NCBI GenBank assembly: GCA_016794145.1
Contig: JAEUKP010000007.1
Span: 1-53,856, forward strand
Direction of reading: 5' to 3'
DNA length: 53,856 nucleotides
Origin: Alphaproteobacteria bacterium
GTDB lineage: Bacteria > Pseudomonadota > Alphaproteobacteria > Micavibrionales > Micavibrionaceae
Position numbers and translations under genes: made by a program. Numbering within the stretch: the first letter of the stretch is position 1; every line of letters begins with the position of its first letter. The notes under the pieces were generated by a model. It did not search any database. It was given only the letters and a program-made list of their open reading frames with translations, and was not told the DNA's origin. Shown piece by piece: positions 44,692-52,416 of this stretch.

Positions 44692-45516
44692 TTATGCGCT
44701 CAATTCAAAGCGAGGATCGTTTTTAGCCTCTGTTACTGGTTTTTGGCCACCGGAAGGGGGTCTAAACTCAGATCGAGTGGGGGCGAATGGGGCAGGAGGG
44801 GGTGAATGTGGGGCTGTAACATCCCCAAACGAGCTTGTTGGGACAACAGGTGTGGTAATAAAGCCGCCAGCACCAACATTGGTTTTCGGTGTATTATGAA
44901 GGATAGCACCGGCAACCATTCTATCAAGACCATTAACCTGAGTTGCCGCACGCACATTGGCATCCATCCGCACAAAATTTTGCTGGATCAGACTTTCGGC
45001 GGGCGTTAGAGGAATAACTTGACCATTTTTGTCGAGTTTATACTGGGTTCGCCAAATATCGCCCCCTGTCAGGAGGTCATCATTCATTGCGGCCCCTTTG
45101 GCGATGAGTCGTTCGACCCTTGCTGTCACTGGGGATGAAGGCAAGGGAAGGAAATTCGCACTCCGGAACCCCACCAATTCTTGTGCCACGGCACTGGTTG
45201 GTGGAGAGAAGAGTGGAGAGAAGAGAAGAACGTCAAGTTCAGCCTCCCGACGGCTGGCAAAGATAAAACGCCAATCGCAATCTGTGATTTGAAGACCGCT
45301 AGTTTCATCGGCATCCGCGACTGCTCCGGTGGGGGCAAATTGGTCAACAATCGTAGCACTATGGTTTCTAGGCCTTAAGCCATCACGACCAGTGTGACCA
45401 ACCCGAGATGGATCGCGGTCACAGAGCGGGTCTAGGTCAAAAGAGGGCTGATTTGCAGCAGAGGTTATTCCTCGTGCATTGAATTTCAAAAGATTTTTTT
45501 TTCCTGCGCTCGGCAT
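44692..45516 (-). CDS. Orphan protein with Pro-rich C-terminus
   Basis: An unrecognised 274-residue protein from ATG 45516 (MPSAGKKNLLKF), with GGA seven bases upstream; the TTG at 45528 is the longer alternative. It is Pro/Asp/Arg-rich, without signal peptide or membrane helix. The tail region is low complexity (TAPHSPPPAPFAPTR) and ends KPVTEAKNDPRFELSA. The upstream region holds one copy of the 40-bp repeat. It and the next orphan (45615) read in the same direction. Confidence 0.6.
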   Translation of the reverse strand: MPSAGKKNLLKFNARGITSAANQPSFDLDPLCDRDPSRVGHTGRDGLRPRNHSATIVDQFAPTGAVADADETSGLQITDCDWRFIFASRREAELDVLLFSPLFSPPTSAVAQELVGFRSANFLPLPSSPVTARVERLIAKGAAMNDDLLTGGDIWRTQYKLDKNGQVIPLTPAESLIQQNFVRMDANVRAATQVNGLDRMVAGAILHNTPKTNVGAGGFITTPVVPTSSFGDVTAPHSPPPAPFAPTRSEFRPPSGGQKPVTEAKNDPRFELSA

Positions 45517-45557
45517 GTTTAATTCCAATTTTATATGTCAAGCTTACCATGACTTCC

Positions 45558-45597
45558 CCCGATTTGGAACAAATTTTTATTATTTTACCTTGTTGGG
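45558..45597. repeat. 40-bp direct repeat, copy 1
   Basis: Starts ccccgatttggaacaaattt and ends ttaccttgttgg. It is identical over 40 bases to 46719-46758. The orphan at 45615-46580 lies between the copies. This copy is also 42 bp upstream of the other orphan's start, so it may carry promoter elements. Confidence 0.92.
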
Positions 45598-45614
45598 CAA
45601 TTGTTTTCTGGAAA

Positions 45615-46580
45615 TTATGGGGTTAGGGCGTGATCGTTTGTTGTTCCTGTACTTCCTTGTGGGGTGAAATTAGGGCTTGTTTTTTGATCTTGAAGTCCTT
45701 GCATTAGCCGTGCGAGATCGGATGGGAGATGAAAAGCCTGCCCTTCAACGCTTGTCATCAAGGCGAGCATCTTAGCAGCAGTTATACTTGCCGCTGGGTT
45801 ATAAAAGCGATTCTTGTCTTGAGCCTGTGTGATGGCCAAACGAATGGCGTTTCGTGTGTTTCCTGTGGCCGTGCTAAAGGCGTTATTAAGAGGTGTATTT
45901 CCTCCACCATAACGCAGTTCGGACATGCTTTTGCTGTCGCTCTCTCTAATCCCCAGAGGTAAAACCCCGAGATCTTCTTGCCGATGCAAAAAATTTACAA
46001 GAGGAATGAGTCGATCAAGTGCGGCAAAAAAATGTCCTTGTTCTCCCAGTCCCCAGAGGGTAGTCACGTCATTTTTCCAAAGATCTTCCGGGGAGCCCTG
46101 TTGTGTATCATTTAAGCATGATAAGGGGTGGATCTCTTGTGGTGATGGAGTCTCTTTGAGGAAAAAATGATTTATGTATAAAAATAAAGTGTGCATTACA
46201 AGAGCATTACGACAGGCAGAATTCGATAAGGCAACTTTGGTCATATTTATAAACTTGGTATATTCATTTCCGTGCTGAATGGCGGCGAGTTCGATGCCAG
46301 CCTGCAACCCCTCTGTCTCAAAACATGGATCGTTCATAAGAGCTTGATACTGAGGAGGGCTCCAAATAGAATCAAAAGCTTCTTTTACAGATTGAGGGGC
46401 TTCTAGGCTGAGGTACTTGAAAAGGCTATATGTGATATCAAATGCGTCCTGATATTTTTCGTCGCTTAAAAGCCTTTGAAGCGCATCAAAAAGGCTGGAC
46501 CAACTCTTGCAGTCGTATTCACTTTTACGAAAATTTTCGACGATGGCTCTGTTTGGGGACATTTGGGTTGCGGAGATCAT
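45615..46580 (-). CDS. Orphan protein bracketed by 40-bp repeats
   Basis: An unrecognised 321-residue, mostly helical protein without signal or membrane segments. Helical repeats are suggested by SLFDALQRLLSDEKYQDAFD and LFKYLSLEAPQSVKEAFDS. A stretch GGGNTPLNNAFSTATGN has an ankyrin-like start (G-TPL--A). The tail is Thr/Ser/Pro-rich (SPNFTPQGSTGTTNDH). AAGGATAATTCC precedes ATG 46580. It is flanked on both sides by the same 40-bp sequence, 17 bp from its stop and 138 bp from its start. Confidence 0.65.
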   Translation of the reverse strand: MISATQMSPNRAIVENFRKSEYDCKSWSSLFDALQRLLSDEKYQDAFDITYSLFKYLSLEAPQSVKEAFDSIWSPPQYQALMNDPCFETEGLQAGIELAAIQHGNEYTKFINMTKVALSNSACRNALVMHTLFLYINHFFLKETPSPQEIHPLSCLNDTQQGSPEDLWKNDVTTLWGLGEQGHFFAALDRLIPLVNFLHRQEDLGVLPLGIRESDSKSMSELRYGGGNTPLNNAFSTATGNTRNAIRLAITQAQDKNRFYNPAASITAAKMLALMTSVEGQAFHLPSDLARLMQGLQDQKTSPNFTPQGSTGTTNDHALTP

Positions 46581-46718
46581 GGAATTATCCTTTTTCCGGT
46601 GTTTAAACGAAATATATAGCCTTGAGAGTTTTTAGCTTATCGTTGTATGTATGTCAAATGTCTCTATGAAAAATAACGAGAAGCGGCCTTATTGTTTTAA
46701 GTACGGCCCCCATTCGGG

Positions 46719-46758
46719 CCCCGATTTGGAACAAATTTTTATTATTTTACCTTGTTGG
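46719..46758. repeat. 40-bp direct repeat, copy 2
   Basis: Identical to 45558-45597. It lies in the 310-bp gap between the orphan at 45615 and sucC. A short GC hairpin (ggcccccattcgggcc, 46705-46720) abuts it. No gene is seen in the rest of the gap. Confidence 0.92.
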
Positions 46759-46890
46759 TGGCAATTTTAACGGGATATTAAGTACGGAAGGCTTTTCATT
46801 GGTCGCCCTTAATGCTAAGTGAGGGAGCTAAGTGAGGATAGGGCGTTTGTCCGCCTTTTTACGAATCATTCGAAACCGGAGATAATTTTT

Positions 46891-48096
46891 ATGAATATCC
46901 ATGAATATCAAGCCAAAGAATTGCTGGCGAAATATGGCGTTGCTGTTCCCAAAGGGATTGCGGCGATGAGTGTAGCCGAGGCTGTTGCCGCTGTGGACCA
47001 ATTGCCAGGGCCTCTCTACGTCGTGAAATCCCAGATTCACGCAGGTGGTCGCGGTGCGGGTAAATTCAAAAACAATCCGGAAGGCAAGGGCGGTGTGCGT
47101 CTTTGCAAAACCAAGGACGAGGTAAAAGCCGCTGCCGAAGCGATGATGAACCAGGTTCTGGTGACCAAACAAACCGGCCCGGAAGGCAAGGAAGTTCAAC
47201 GTTTATACGTCACTGACGGTGTGGACATTAAAAAAGAATATTACTGCTCGGTTGTTCTGGACCGTGATACGTCCCGCGTGACCTTTATGGTGTCGACCGA
47301 AGGCGGTATGGATATCGAAGAAGTCGCCGAAAAACATCCCGAGAAAATTTTCAAAGCGGCCATTGATCCGGCGTCCGGCATGTTCCCGTTCCATGCGCGC
47401 AAACTGGCCTATGGTTTGGGCTTGGAAGGCGACGCCGTGAAATCTGCGACCAAATTCTTTATGTCCCTCTATAAAGCTTTTGTCGAACTGGATGCATCGA
47501 TCGTGGAAATCAACCCGCTGATCGTGACTGATAAAAACGAAGTCTGTGCGTTGGACGCCAAAATGAACTTTGATGACAATGCGATGTTCCGTCAGAAACT
47601 CGTGGCGGATATGCGCGACGAATCGGAAGAAGACGAAAACGAACGCGAAGCCAAGAACTGGGAATTGTCCTACGTCCGTATGGATGGCAATATTGGCTGT
47701 ATGGTCAATGGGGCCGGTCTTGCGATGGCGACCATGGACATTATCAAGCATTACGGGATGGAGCCAGCCAACTTCCTCGACGTGGGTGGTGGAGCAACAA
47801 CCGAGCGCGTAACAGCGGCTTTCAAAATCATTTTGTCCGATCCAAAGGTCAAAGGCGTTCTGGTCAACATCTTCGGTGGGATCATGAAATGCGATATCAT
47901 TGCCAACGGGATTATCGCCGCGGCGAAGGAGGTTGCGTTGTCGGTGCCATTGGTTGTGCGTCTCGAAGGAACCAACGTCCAATTGGGCAAAGACATCCTG
48001 AACAATTCAGGTTTGCCGATTATTGCAGCGGATAATCTGGATGATGCCGCCCGCAAGATTGTGGACGCCACCAAAAAAGCCCTCGCAGCTGCTTAA
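46891..48096 (+). CDS. sucC: Succinyl-CoA synthetase beta subunit
   Basis: The ADP/GDP-forming beta subunit (401 residues) of succinate-CoA ligase in the TCA cycle. The start at ATG 46891 gives [17 protein letters not shown], with GGAGA upstream; the open frame from 46819 is not needed. ATP-grasp features are present: [20 protein letters not shown] and [19 protein letters not shown]. The ligase part has [11 protein letters not shown] and [16 protein letters not shown]. Codon choice is richer in G/C than the orphans nearby, as for a highly expressed gene. In relatives sucD follows directly; here 1.86 kb intervenes. Confidence 0.97.
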   Translation: MNIHEYQAKELLAKYGVAVPKGIAAMSVAEAVAAVDQLPGPLYVVKSQIHAGGRGAGKFKNNPEGKGGVRLCKTKDEVKAAAEAMMNQVLVTKQTGPEGKEVQRLYVTDGVDIKKEYYCSVVLDRDTSRVTFMVSTEGGMDIEEVAEKHPEKIFKAAIDPASGMFPFHARKLAYGLGLEGDAVKSATKFFMSLYKAFVELDASIVEINPLIVTDKNEVCALDAKMNFDDNAMFRQKLVADMRDESEEDENEREAKNWELSYVRMDGNIGCMVNGAGLAMATMDIIKHYGMEPANFLDVGGGATTERVTAAFKIILSDPKVKGVLVNIFGGIMKCDIIANGIIAAAKEVALSVPLVVRLEGTNVQLGKDILNNSGLPIIAADNLDDAARKIVDATKKALAAA

Positions 48097-48107
48097 TGTC
48101 TTTCTAG

Positions 48108-48154
48108 CCCTCTCCCCCCATTACTTTTTGGGTGGGAGAGGGTTGGGTGAGGGG
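48108..48154. repeat. REP-like hairpin, second copy
   Basis: ccctctccc (48108-48116) pairs exactly with gggagaggg (48134-48142), followed by ttgggtgagggg. The GGGAGAGGG-N2-GGGTGAGGGG module is shared with 17284-17307. It lies 12 bp after the sucC stop and could also act as a terminator or attenuator ahead of the inserted genes. Confidence 0.75.
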
Positions 48155-48161
48155 AAACTGA

Positions 48162-48548
48162 ATGACCGAACGATTCGAACAACGTTTTGCCGACTACAAA
48201 CAGGCACTGGCTTCTTTGGAAGATGGCTTGGTGATTGCCCGGGATGAATTGCATCGGGACGGGATTATTCAGCGCTTTGAATTTACTTATGAACTGGCGT
48301 GGAAGACGATCAAACTGTGGCTTGAAACCAAAGATGTGTTTGTCGGAAATGCCAAGGATGCGTTACAGGCCGGACTGGAAAACGGACTGATTACGGATGG
48401 AAATTTATGGTCATCTTTGCACCAGAGCCGGAATCTCACTTCTCATACGTATGATGTGGTCACAGCCGAGCGTGTGTACGGGGCGATACGGCATCAAGCC
48501 TTACCGGCCTTTAAGGACTTGCTACAACGTTTGGAAACAAAGGGGTAA
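48162..48548 (+). CDS. hepT: HepT-like HEPN toxin (HI0074 family)
   Basis: A 128-residue helical protein of the HI0074/HepT family, the ribonuclease toxin half of a HEPN-MNT module. Typical segments: FADYKQALASLEDGL, FEFTYELAWKTIKLWLE and NLWSSLHQSRNLTSHTYD. The last holds the HEPN catalytic motif R-X4-H-X-Y (RNLTSHTY), whose Tyr is the site AMPylated by the antitoxin in characterised pairs. It is 15 bp before the mntA-like gene. The pair is inserted between sucC and sucD. Confidence 0.85.
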   Translation: MTERFEQRFADYKQALASLEDGLVIARDELHRDGIIQRFEFTYELAWKTIKLWLETKDVFVGNAKDALQAGLENGLITDGNLWSSLHQSRNLTSHTYDVVTAERVYGAIRHQALPAFKDLLQRLETKG

Positions 48549-48563
48549 ACGGGCAGGTGAAAA

Positions 48564-48887
48564 ATGGGTGACATGGTATTCGGTTTATCGGACGATATCG
48601 TTGCCCAATTGCGTGCGGTATTTGATGCCCAGCCACATATAGATCGCGTGGATATATTCGGATCGCGGGCGCGGGGAGATTATAAACCTTCCTCTGATAT
48701 TGATCTGGCGGTATATGGAACGGCTGATTTCTCGTTTCAAGATTATGTGTCGCTGATGAGTCGAATTGAATCGTTGCCGATCGTGTTTAAGGTGGATGTG
48801 GTGGATATGACAGTGTTGGATAAGCCAGCCTTAAAAGAAACTATTGCGCGCGATGGAAAAGTTTTTTGGAAGCGGACATTTATATAG
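48564..48887 (+). CDS. mntA: MntA-like nucleotidyltransferase antitoxin
   Basis: A 107-residue minimal nucleotidyltransferase. The active-site signature GSX10DXD is complete (GSRARGDYKPSSDID), with the third carboxylate likely in KVDVVDMTVL. In known hepT/mntA systems this enzyme adds AMP to the toxin's Tyr and silences it. The intact motifs in both partners suggest a working type VII system. The start could also be four codons in (MVFGLSDD). Confidence 0.87.
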   Translation: MGDMVFGLSDDIVAQLRAVFDAQPHIDRVDIFGSRARGDYKPSSDIDLAVYGTADFSFQDYVSLMSRIESLPIVFKVDVVDMTVLDKPALKETIARDGKVFWKRTFI

Positions 48888-48894
48888 GTAGGGT

Positions 48895-49476
48895 ATGGAT
48901 AACGACAAAACAAGCATAGACATTGTTGCTGATCATTATAAGTCAAAATATCCGGGATATTCCTCCCAGATCGAAGAATTTAAAAATGCTTTGATTGAAG
49001 ATGGAAATATTTCGGATGATGATGTTGTGTGGGTTTCTATGGCGTTCGAAAATTCTTTGAAAAAGGTTTTTTCATCAAAGAACCCAGAGGAACATTTTCG
49101 AACTGGAGTTGCTGAATTAAAATTTATATCCGAAAGAGCTAATAATACACGCGTTAAGAATATAGGAATAATTCTGGTGGTGTGTATGATGATCGTTGCT
49201 TTGGTCTTTTTTGGGGGGCCTCATGTAACACTGGTTATGGATGAGATAAAATATTATTTGGGGGCGATGCTATTGGTTGCTTTGGCGTTTTCGGAGATCG
49301 TAAAACGCCCGTCCAAAAGTAAGTTTTTGTTGTTTTTGTCCTGTGCCGGTCTGGGGCTGTATGATGCCGCTAACAAATTGATACATGGTTTTTCTTTCGG
49401 AGATGGGGTTTATTTATGCGGAATATTTTTTTTCTTGGTTATGGTGCTCCGGAATGCCAGTAATATGTGGAAATAA
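48895..49476 (+). CDS. Membrane protein of unknown function
   Basis: A 193-residue protein with a soluble acidic N-terminal half (about 1-85) and four predicted helices (IGIILVVCMMIVALVFFGG; YLGAMLLVALAFSEIV; FLLFLSCAGLGLYDAA; YLCGIFFFLVMVL). No family recognised. It starts 7 bp after mntA with GGTAGGG upstream, so it may belong to the same inserted unit. AT-rich compared with sucC and sucD. Confidence 0.65.
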   Translation: MDNDKTSIDIVADHYKSKYPGYSSQIEEFKNALIEDGNISDDDVVWVSMAFENSLKKVFSSKNPEEHFRTGVAELKFISERANNTRVKNIGIILVVCMMIVALVFFGGPHVTLVMDEIKYYLGAMLLVALAFSEIVKRPSKSKFLLFLSCAGLGLYDAANKLIHGFSFGDGVYLCGIFFFLVMVLRNASNMWK

Positions 49477-49557
49477 AAGATATAAAATTGTCGGAAATAT
49501 TCAGGAATTTTTGTGTTCTCTGTGGTGAAAAAATAAAAAATCTGTTACGTTACACAA

Positions 49558-49670
49558 ACTAGAAAGGACTAAAATAAATGTCAGTACTTGTTAACAAAAA
49601 TACCAAAGTGATTTGCCAAGGGTTTACAGGTGCGCAGGGGACGTTCCACTCCGAGAAAATCCTAGTATGA
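49558..49670 (+). pseudogene. Truncated duplicate of the sucD 5' end
   Basis: From the leader (ctagaaaggactaaa) through codon 26 this copies the start of sucD at 49936-50031, then diverges and stops after 30 codons. It has its own ribosome-binding site and an ATG (49578) where intact sucD has GTG (49954). Beyond the start codon, all eight base differences in the shared 26 codons are synonymous. The copy is thus a relic of a functional, slightly diverged sucD start, left when DNA with a 79-residue membrane protein gene came in. Confidence 0.88.
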
Positions 49671-49709
49671 TGCCGGGAAAGTTGGATTTTTAAGCGCAGA
49701 GGGTAGAAA

Positions 49710-49949
49710 GTGAAAGAATATTTTGTTTCTTTATTATCATTGATGTTAAAGTTAGGATGGGCTGTACCTCTTGTGTTGTCTAGCTATTTATTTTTTTCGT
49801 GGGCGCCTTACTGCCTGAAGTCAGATATGATGTGCAGCTTTCCTGGTGATAAAATAGCCGTAAATCTAGCAATCACATCTGCTGTCTGGTTGGTTGTGTC
49901 GCTACTCACCATTCCCCTCATTCAAAAATTTCAAATTAGAAAGGACTAA
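49710..49949 (+). CDS. Small two-helix membrane protein
   Basis: A 79-residue protein of unknown function with two membrane helices (WAVPLVLSSYLFFSWAPY and LAITSAVWLVVSLLTIPLI) and two Cys in the loop (APYCLKSDMMCSF) that could pair outside the membrane. It lies between the truncated and intact sucD starts, and its last codons (FQIRKD-stop) run through the leader and ribosome-binding site of sucD, ending 4 bp before the GTG. Confidence 0.6.
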   Translation: MKEYFVSLLSLMLKLGWAVPLVLSSYLFFSWAPYCLKSDMMCSFPGDKIAVNLAITSAVWLVVSLLTIPLIQKFQIRKD

Positions 49950-49953
49950 ATAA

Positions 49954-50829
49954 GTGTCAGTGCTCGTCAACAAAAATACAAAAGTGATCTGCCAAGGGTT
50001 TACCGGTGCGCAGGGGACGTTCCACTCGGAACAGGCCATTGCTTACGGAACCCAGATGGTGGGCGGTGTTACCCCTGGGAAAGGTGGAACAAAGCACCTG
50101 AACCTTCCTGTATTTGATACCGTAAAACAGGCCAAAGCGGAAACAGGATGCAATGCATCTGTGATTTACGTTCCGCCACCGTTTGCAGCCGATGCCATTC
50201 TGGAAGCCATTGATGCCGAAATTGAATTGGCGGTTTGTATTACCGAAGGGATCCCTGTTCTGGATATGGTCAAAGTAAAACGCGCTTTGTCTGGCTCCAA
50301 AACACGTTTGATCGGTCCAAACTGTCCGGGTGTGATTACGCCGGGTGAATGCAAAATCGGGATTATGCCAGGCCATATCCACAAACGTGGAAAAGTCGGG
50401 ATTGTCTCACGTTCCGGGACATTGACATACGAAGCTGTGCACCAAACAACCGCGGCTGGCCTTGGTCAATCGACCTGTATCGGGATCGGTGGAGACCCTG
50501 TGAATGGTACCAACTTTATCGATGCGTTGGATCTGTTCCTGAATGACGATGAAACCGAAGCCATCATCATGATTGGTGAAATCGGTGGATCGGCGGAAGT
50601 GGACGGTGTCAACTTCTATAAAAACCACGCCAAGAAAAAACCGATTGCAGGCTTTATTGCAGGGGCAACCGCGCCAAAAGGAAAACGTATGGGCCATGCC
50701 GGTGCGATTATCTCTGGCGGGAACGACACCGCCGAAGTCAAAATCGCTGCCATGAAAGCCGCAGGCTTTATTGTGGCAGAAACCCCGGCGCATTTGGGCG
50801 AAGCGGTTCTGAAAGCGATTGCGGCTTAA
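49954..50829 (+). CDS. sucD: Succinyl-CoA synthetase alpha subunit
   Basis: The CoA-binding alpha subunit (291 residues). The opening [20 protein letters not shown] holds the CoA/nucleotide loop, [19 protein letters not shown] follows, and the phosphorylated His is in [11 protein letters not shown]. The start is GTG at 49954 with AAAGGA upstream. The gene is complete, and a terminator follows. Its 5' 95 bp are duplicated with silent changes at 49558. Normal partners sucC and sucA are both present but separated from it by inserted genes. Confidence 0.97.
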   Translation: MSVLVNKNTKVICQGFTGAQGTFHSEQAIAYGTQMVGGVTPGKGGTKHLNLPVFDTVKQAKAETGCNASVIYVPPPFAADAILEAIDAEIELAVCITEGIPVLDMVKVKRALSGSKTRLIGPNCPGVITPGECKIGIMPGHIHKRGKVGIVSRSGTLTYEAVHQTTAAGLGQSTCIGIGGDPVNGTNFIDALDLFLNDDETEAIIMIGEIGGSAEVDGVNFYKNHAKKKPIAGFIAGATAPKGKRMGHAGAIISGGNDTAEVKIAAMKAAGFIVAETPAHLGEAVLKAIAA

Positions 50830-50849
50830 GACTGGATGATATGCTTATA

Positions 50850-50878
50850 AAAACGGGGGCTGCGGCTCCCGTTTTTTT
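50850..50878 (+). terminator. Rho-independent terminator of sucD
   Basis: A GC stem (acgggggc / ggctcccgt with one wobble) around tgc, followed by seven T. It starts 21 bp after the sucD stop. A TTGACA element at 50881 and tattcg 17 bp later then form a likely promoter for the next gene, so sucA is uncoupled from sucD. Confidence 0.85.
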
Positions 50879-50934
50879 CGTTGACAGCCACCTGTATTTT
50901 TAATATTCGTTATTCATAATATAAAAGGCGTGTG

Positions 50935-51777
50935 ATGGCTCAAAAATATGAAGAGTGGATGGCGGTATGGCGCGCTGCTGCGGCTCACAGAGATTTATCT
51001 TACATTATTGGGCACCTGAAAGAGGTGAATGCCGCTTTTGGGCCCGTTGATATCTATGAGTTGAAAGGGGGGGGGCAAAAGAGCAGGCAAGGAAGTTCCA
51101 CCGAGAGACTTTTATCCCTTAGTTTCGATTTGATTCGGGATGGTGTTATATCTTTGGAGCATTCTGTTGAGGCAATAGCGATTACGCAACAAATTGTTGA
51201 GTTTATGCAGGGGGATCAAAAATATAGAAGCTGTAGCAAGGAATATGCTGAAAAATTATATGCGATGCAGGCAGGAACTTATGATCTTATAGACCAGCTT
51301 AGGGTTTTGATTCAGCAGGATCTAGCTTTTCAAGCGAGTTTTTTTTGTCAGCGAAAGAATGCGAGTATATTTGAGGGGTTATGTACCCGTTTTGAGGATT
51401 TGCAAAAGCAATTTAACAATCTGCAATCTAATTATTATGTCATGTCAAGATCTACTGAACGGGCTTCTGGGTTCCCCGTTGGGGATCAGCCGGAAGATTA
51501 TATCTTATTTTTGTTCGCAGAGTTAGCGGACTCTGCAAAAGATACCGCGGAATCCTGTATCCAATCGGCCCGAATGTTGATGGAGTATCGGGGGTTTGCA
51601 GAAAATTTCTTTCACAATAAGATATTGCTTTCAGGACTACGCATTATGATGGCCAAGGAACTAGATAGGGCAAGTTTTTGGTGTGGGGTGGCTGCGGAGG
51701 CACAAGATTTCCAATGGCCGGATAATCAGAGCCCGCCCCTTAGAATTGGTCTTTCCCAAGGGCCTGTTTTAAGGTAG
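50935..51777 (+). CDS. Orphan helical protein between sucD and sucA
   Basis: A 280-residue protein without recognised domain, starting at ATG 50935 with AAAAGG six bases upstream (a GTG one codon earlier is less likely). It is almost wholly helical, with coiled-coil potential around FEDLQKQFNNLQSNYYVM and DSAKDTAESCIQSARMLMEY. No signal or membrane helix. A TTGACA-N17-TATTCG promoter lies at 50881. It ends with a short Pro-containing tail (SPPLRIGLSQGPVLR). Two smaller paralogous genes follow on the same strand. Confidence 0.65.
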   Translation: MAQKYEEWMAVWRAAAAHRDLSYIIGHLKEVNAAFGPVDIYELKGGGQKSRQGSSTERLLSLSFDLIRDGVISLEHSVEAIAITQQIVEFMQGDQKYRSCSKEYAEKLYAMQAGTYDLIDQLRVLIQQDLAFQASFFCQRKNASIFEGLCTRFEDLQKQFNNLQSNYYVMSRSTERASGFPVGDQPEDYILFLFAELADSAKDTAESCIQSARMLMEYRGFAENFFHNKILLSGLRIMMAKELDRASFWCGVAAEAQDFQWPDNQSPPLRIGLSQGPVLR

Positions 51778-51786
51778 AATCTCCCC

Positions 51787-52350
51787 ATGACATACTTATC
51801 TTTACTCCCTGCTGATATCCAGGATCTTTTGGTACGCCTTCCGTTTCGCGTTGGGCTTTATATTTCTGAAAGCGATCAGACCGGTGGTGACGAATCAGCT
51901 GAGGCTGAACGAAAAGCACTGGAAAATATAGTCACTTTCTATGTCGAAGATACCGTCAAAAGTGAATTCGCGCATGAGGTGATGCTTGTAACCTTAAACA
52001 ATAAAGAAAAATGGTCTGATTGGGCCGCAGATATTGATCAGGTTCCTGATGAGTGTCTTCAAATTACGTATTTGTTGAAAGACCTGATCGACCCTAAAGA
52101 AATTTTGGCATATAAACAAAATCTGATTGAGGTCGCGATTGCAATTGCCCAGGCTTATTGCGAGTTGGATGAAAATACGCCTGCCTTTACAAAGATAGGG
52201 GCTTATTTTACTGTCTTCTTAAGGAAAATGCAGGCGATATTCGGCAACGAAGAAGATCAATTAAATGATTATTTATTAAATATCAGCCCATCGGAACGGG
52301 CTGCAATCAAACGGTTGTCCAATAATCTGGATGTTCAGGTAAGGTTTTAG
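51787..52350 (+). CDS. Orphan helical protein, tandem paralogue 1
   Basis: A 187-residue acidic, helical protein, cytoplasmic by appearance. It aligns by eye with the next gene along its length: LLPADIQDLLVRLPFRVGLYIS with FLPDDQELLVSLFYRVGQWM; the KEKWSDWAAD with the KGSWSRWSRQ region; and LNISPSERAAIKRLSNNL-like ends. Family unknown. It starts 9 bp after the preceding orphan and is probably co-transcribed with it. Confidence 0.68.
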   Translation: MTYLSLLPADIQDLLVRLPFRVGLYISESDQTGGDESAEAERKALENIVTFYVEDTVKSEFAHEVMLVTLNNKEKWSDWAADIDQVPDECLQITYLLKDLIDPKEILAYKQNLIEVAIAIAQAYCELDENTPAFTKIGAYFTVFLRKMQAIFGNEEDQLNDYLLNISPSERAAIKRLSNNLDVQVRF

Positions 52351-52376
52351 AGTGCGGTTTTAGAAAAAGATATCTC

Positions 52377-52412
52377 AAGGCTGTGGTGGTTATAAAGGCT
52401 GTGGTGGTTATA
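52377..52412. repeat. 18-bp tandem duplication before the second paralogue
   Basis: aaggctgtggtggttata occurs twice without a gap (52377-52394, 52395-52412), ending four bases before the ATG of the next gene. It duplicates the ribosome-binding area and may affect translation. Confidence 0.9.
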
Positions 52413-52416
52413 TAAT

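Noticed and set aside
45558..45597. EcfG-type promoter in the 40-bp repeat because it contains ggaac
   Set aside because: The next GTT is 21 bases away, outside the 16-17 spacing.
44692..46580. CRISPR array suggested by repeated 40-mers
   Set aside because: Only two copies 1.16 kb apart with a gene between; no spacer-sized periodicity and no cas genes.
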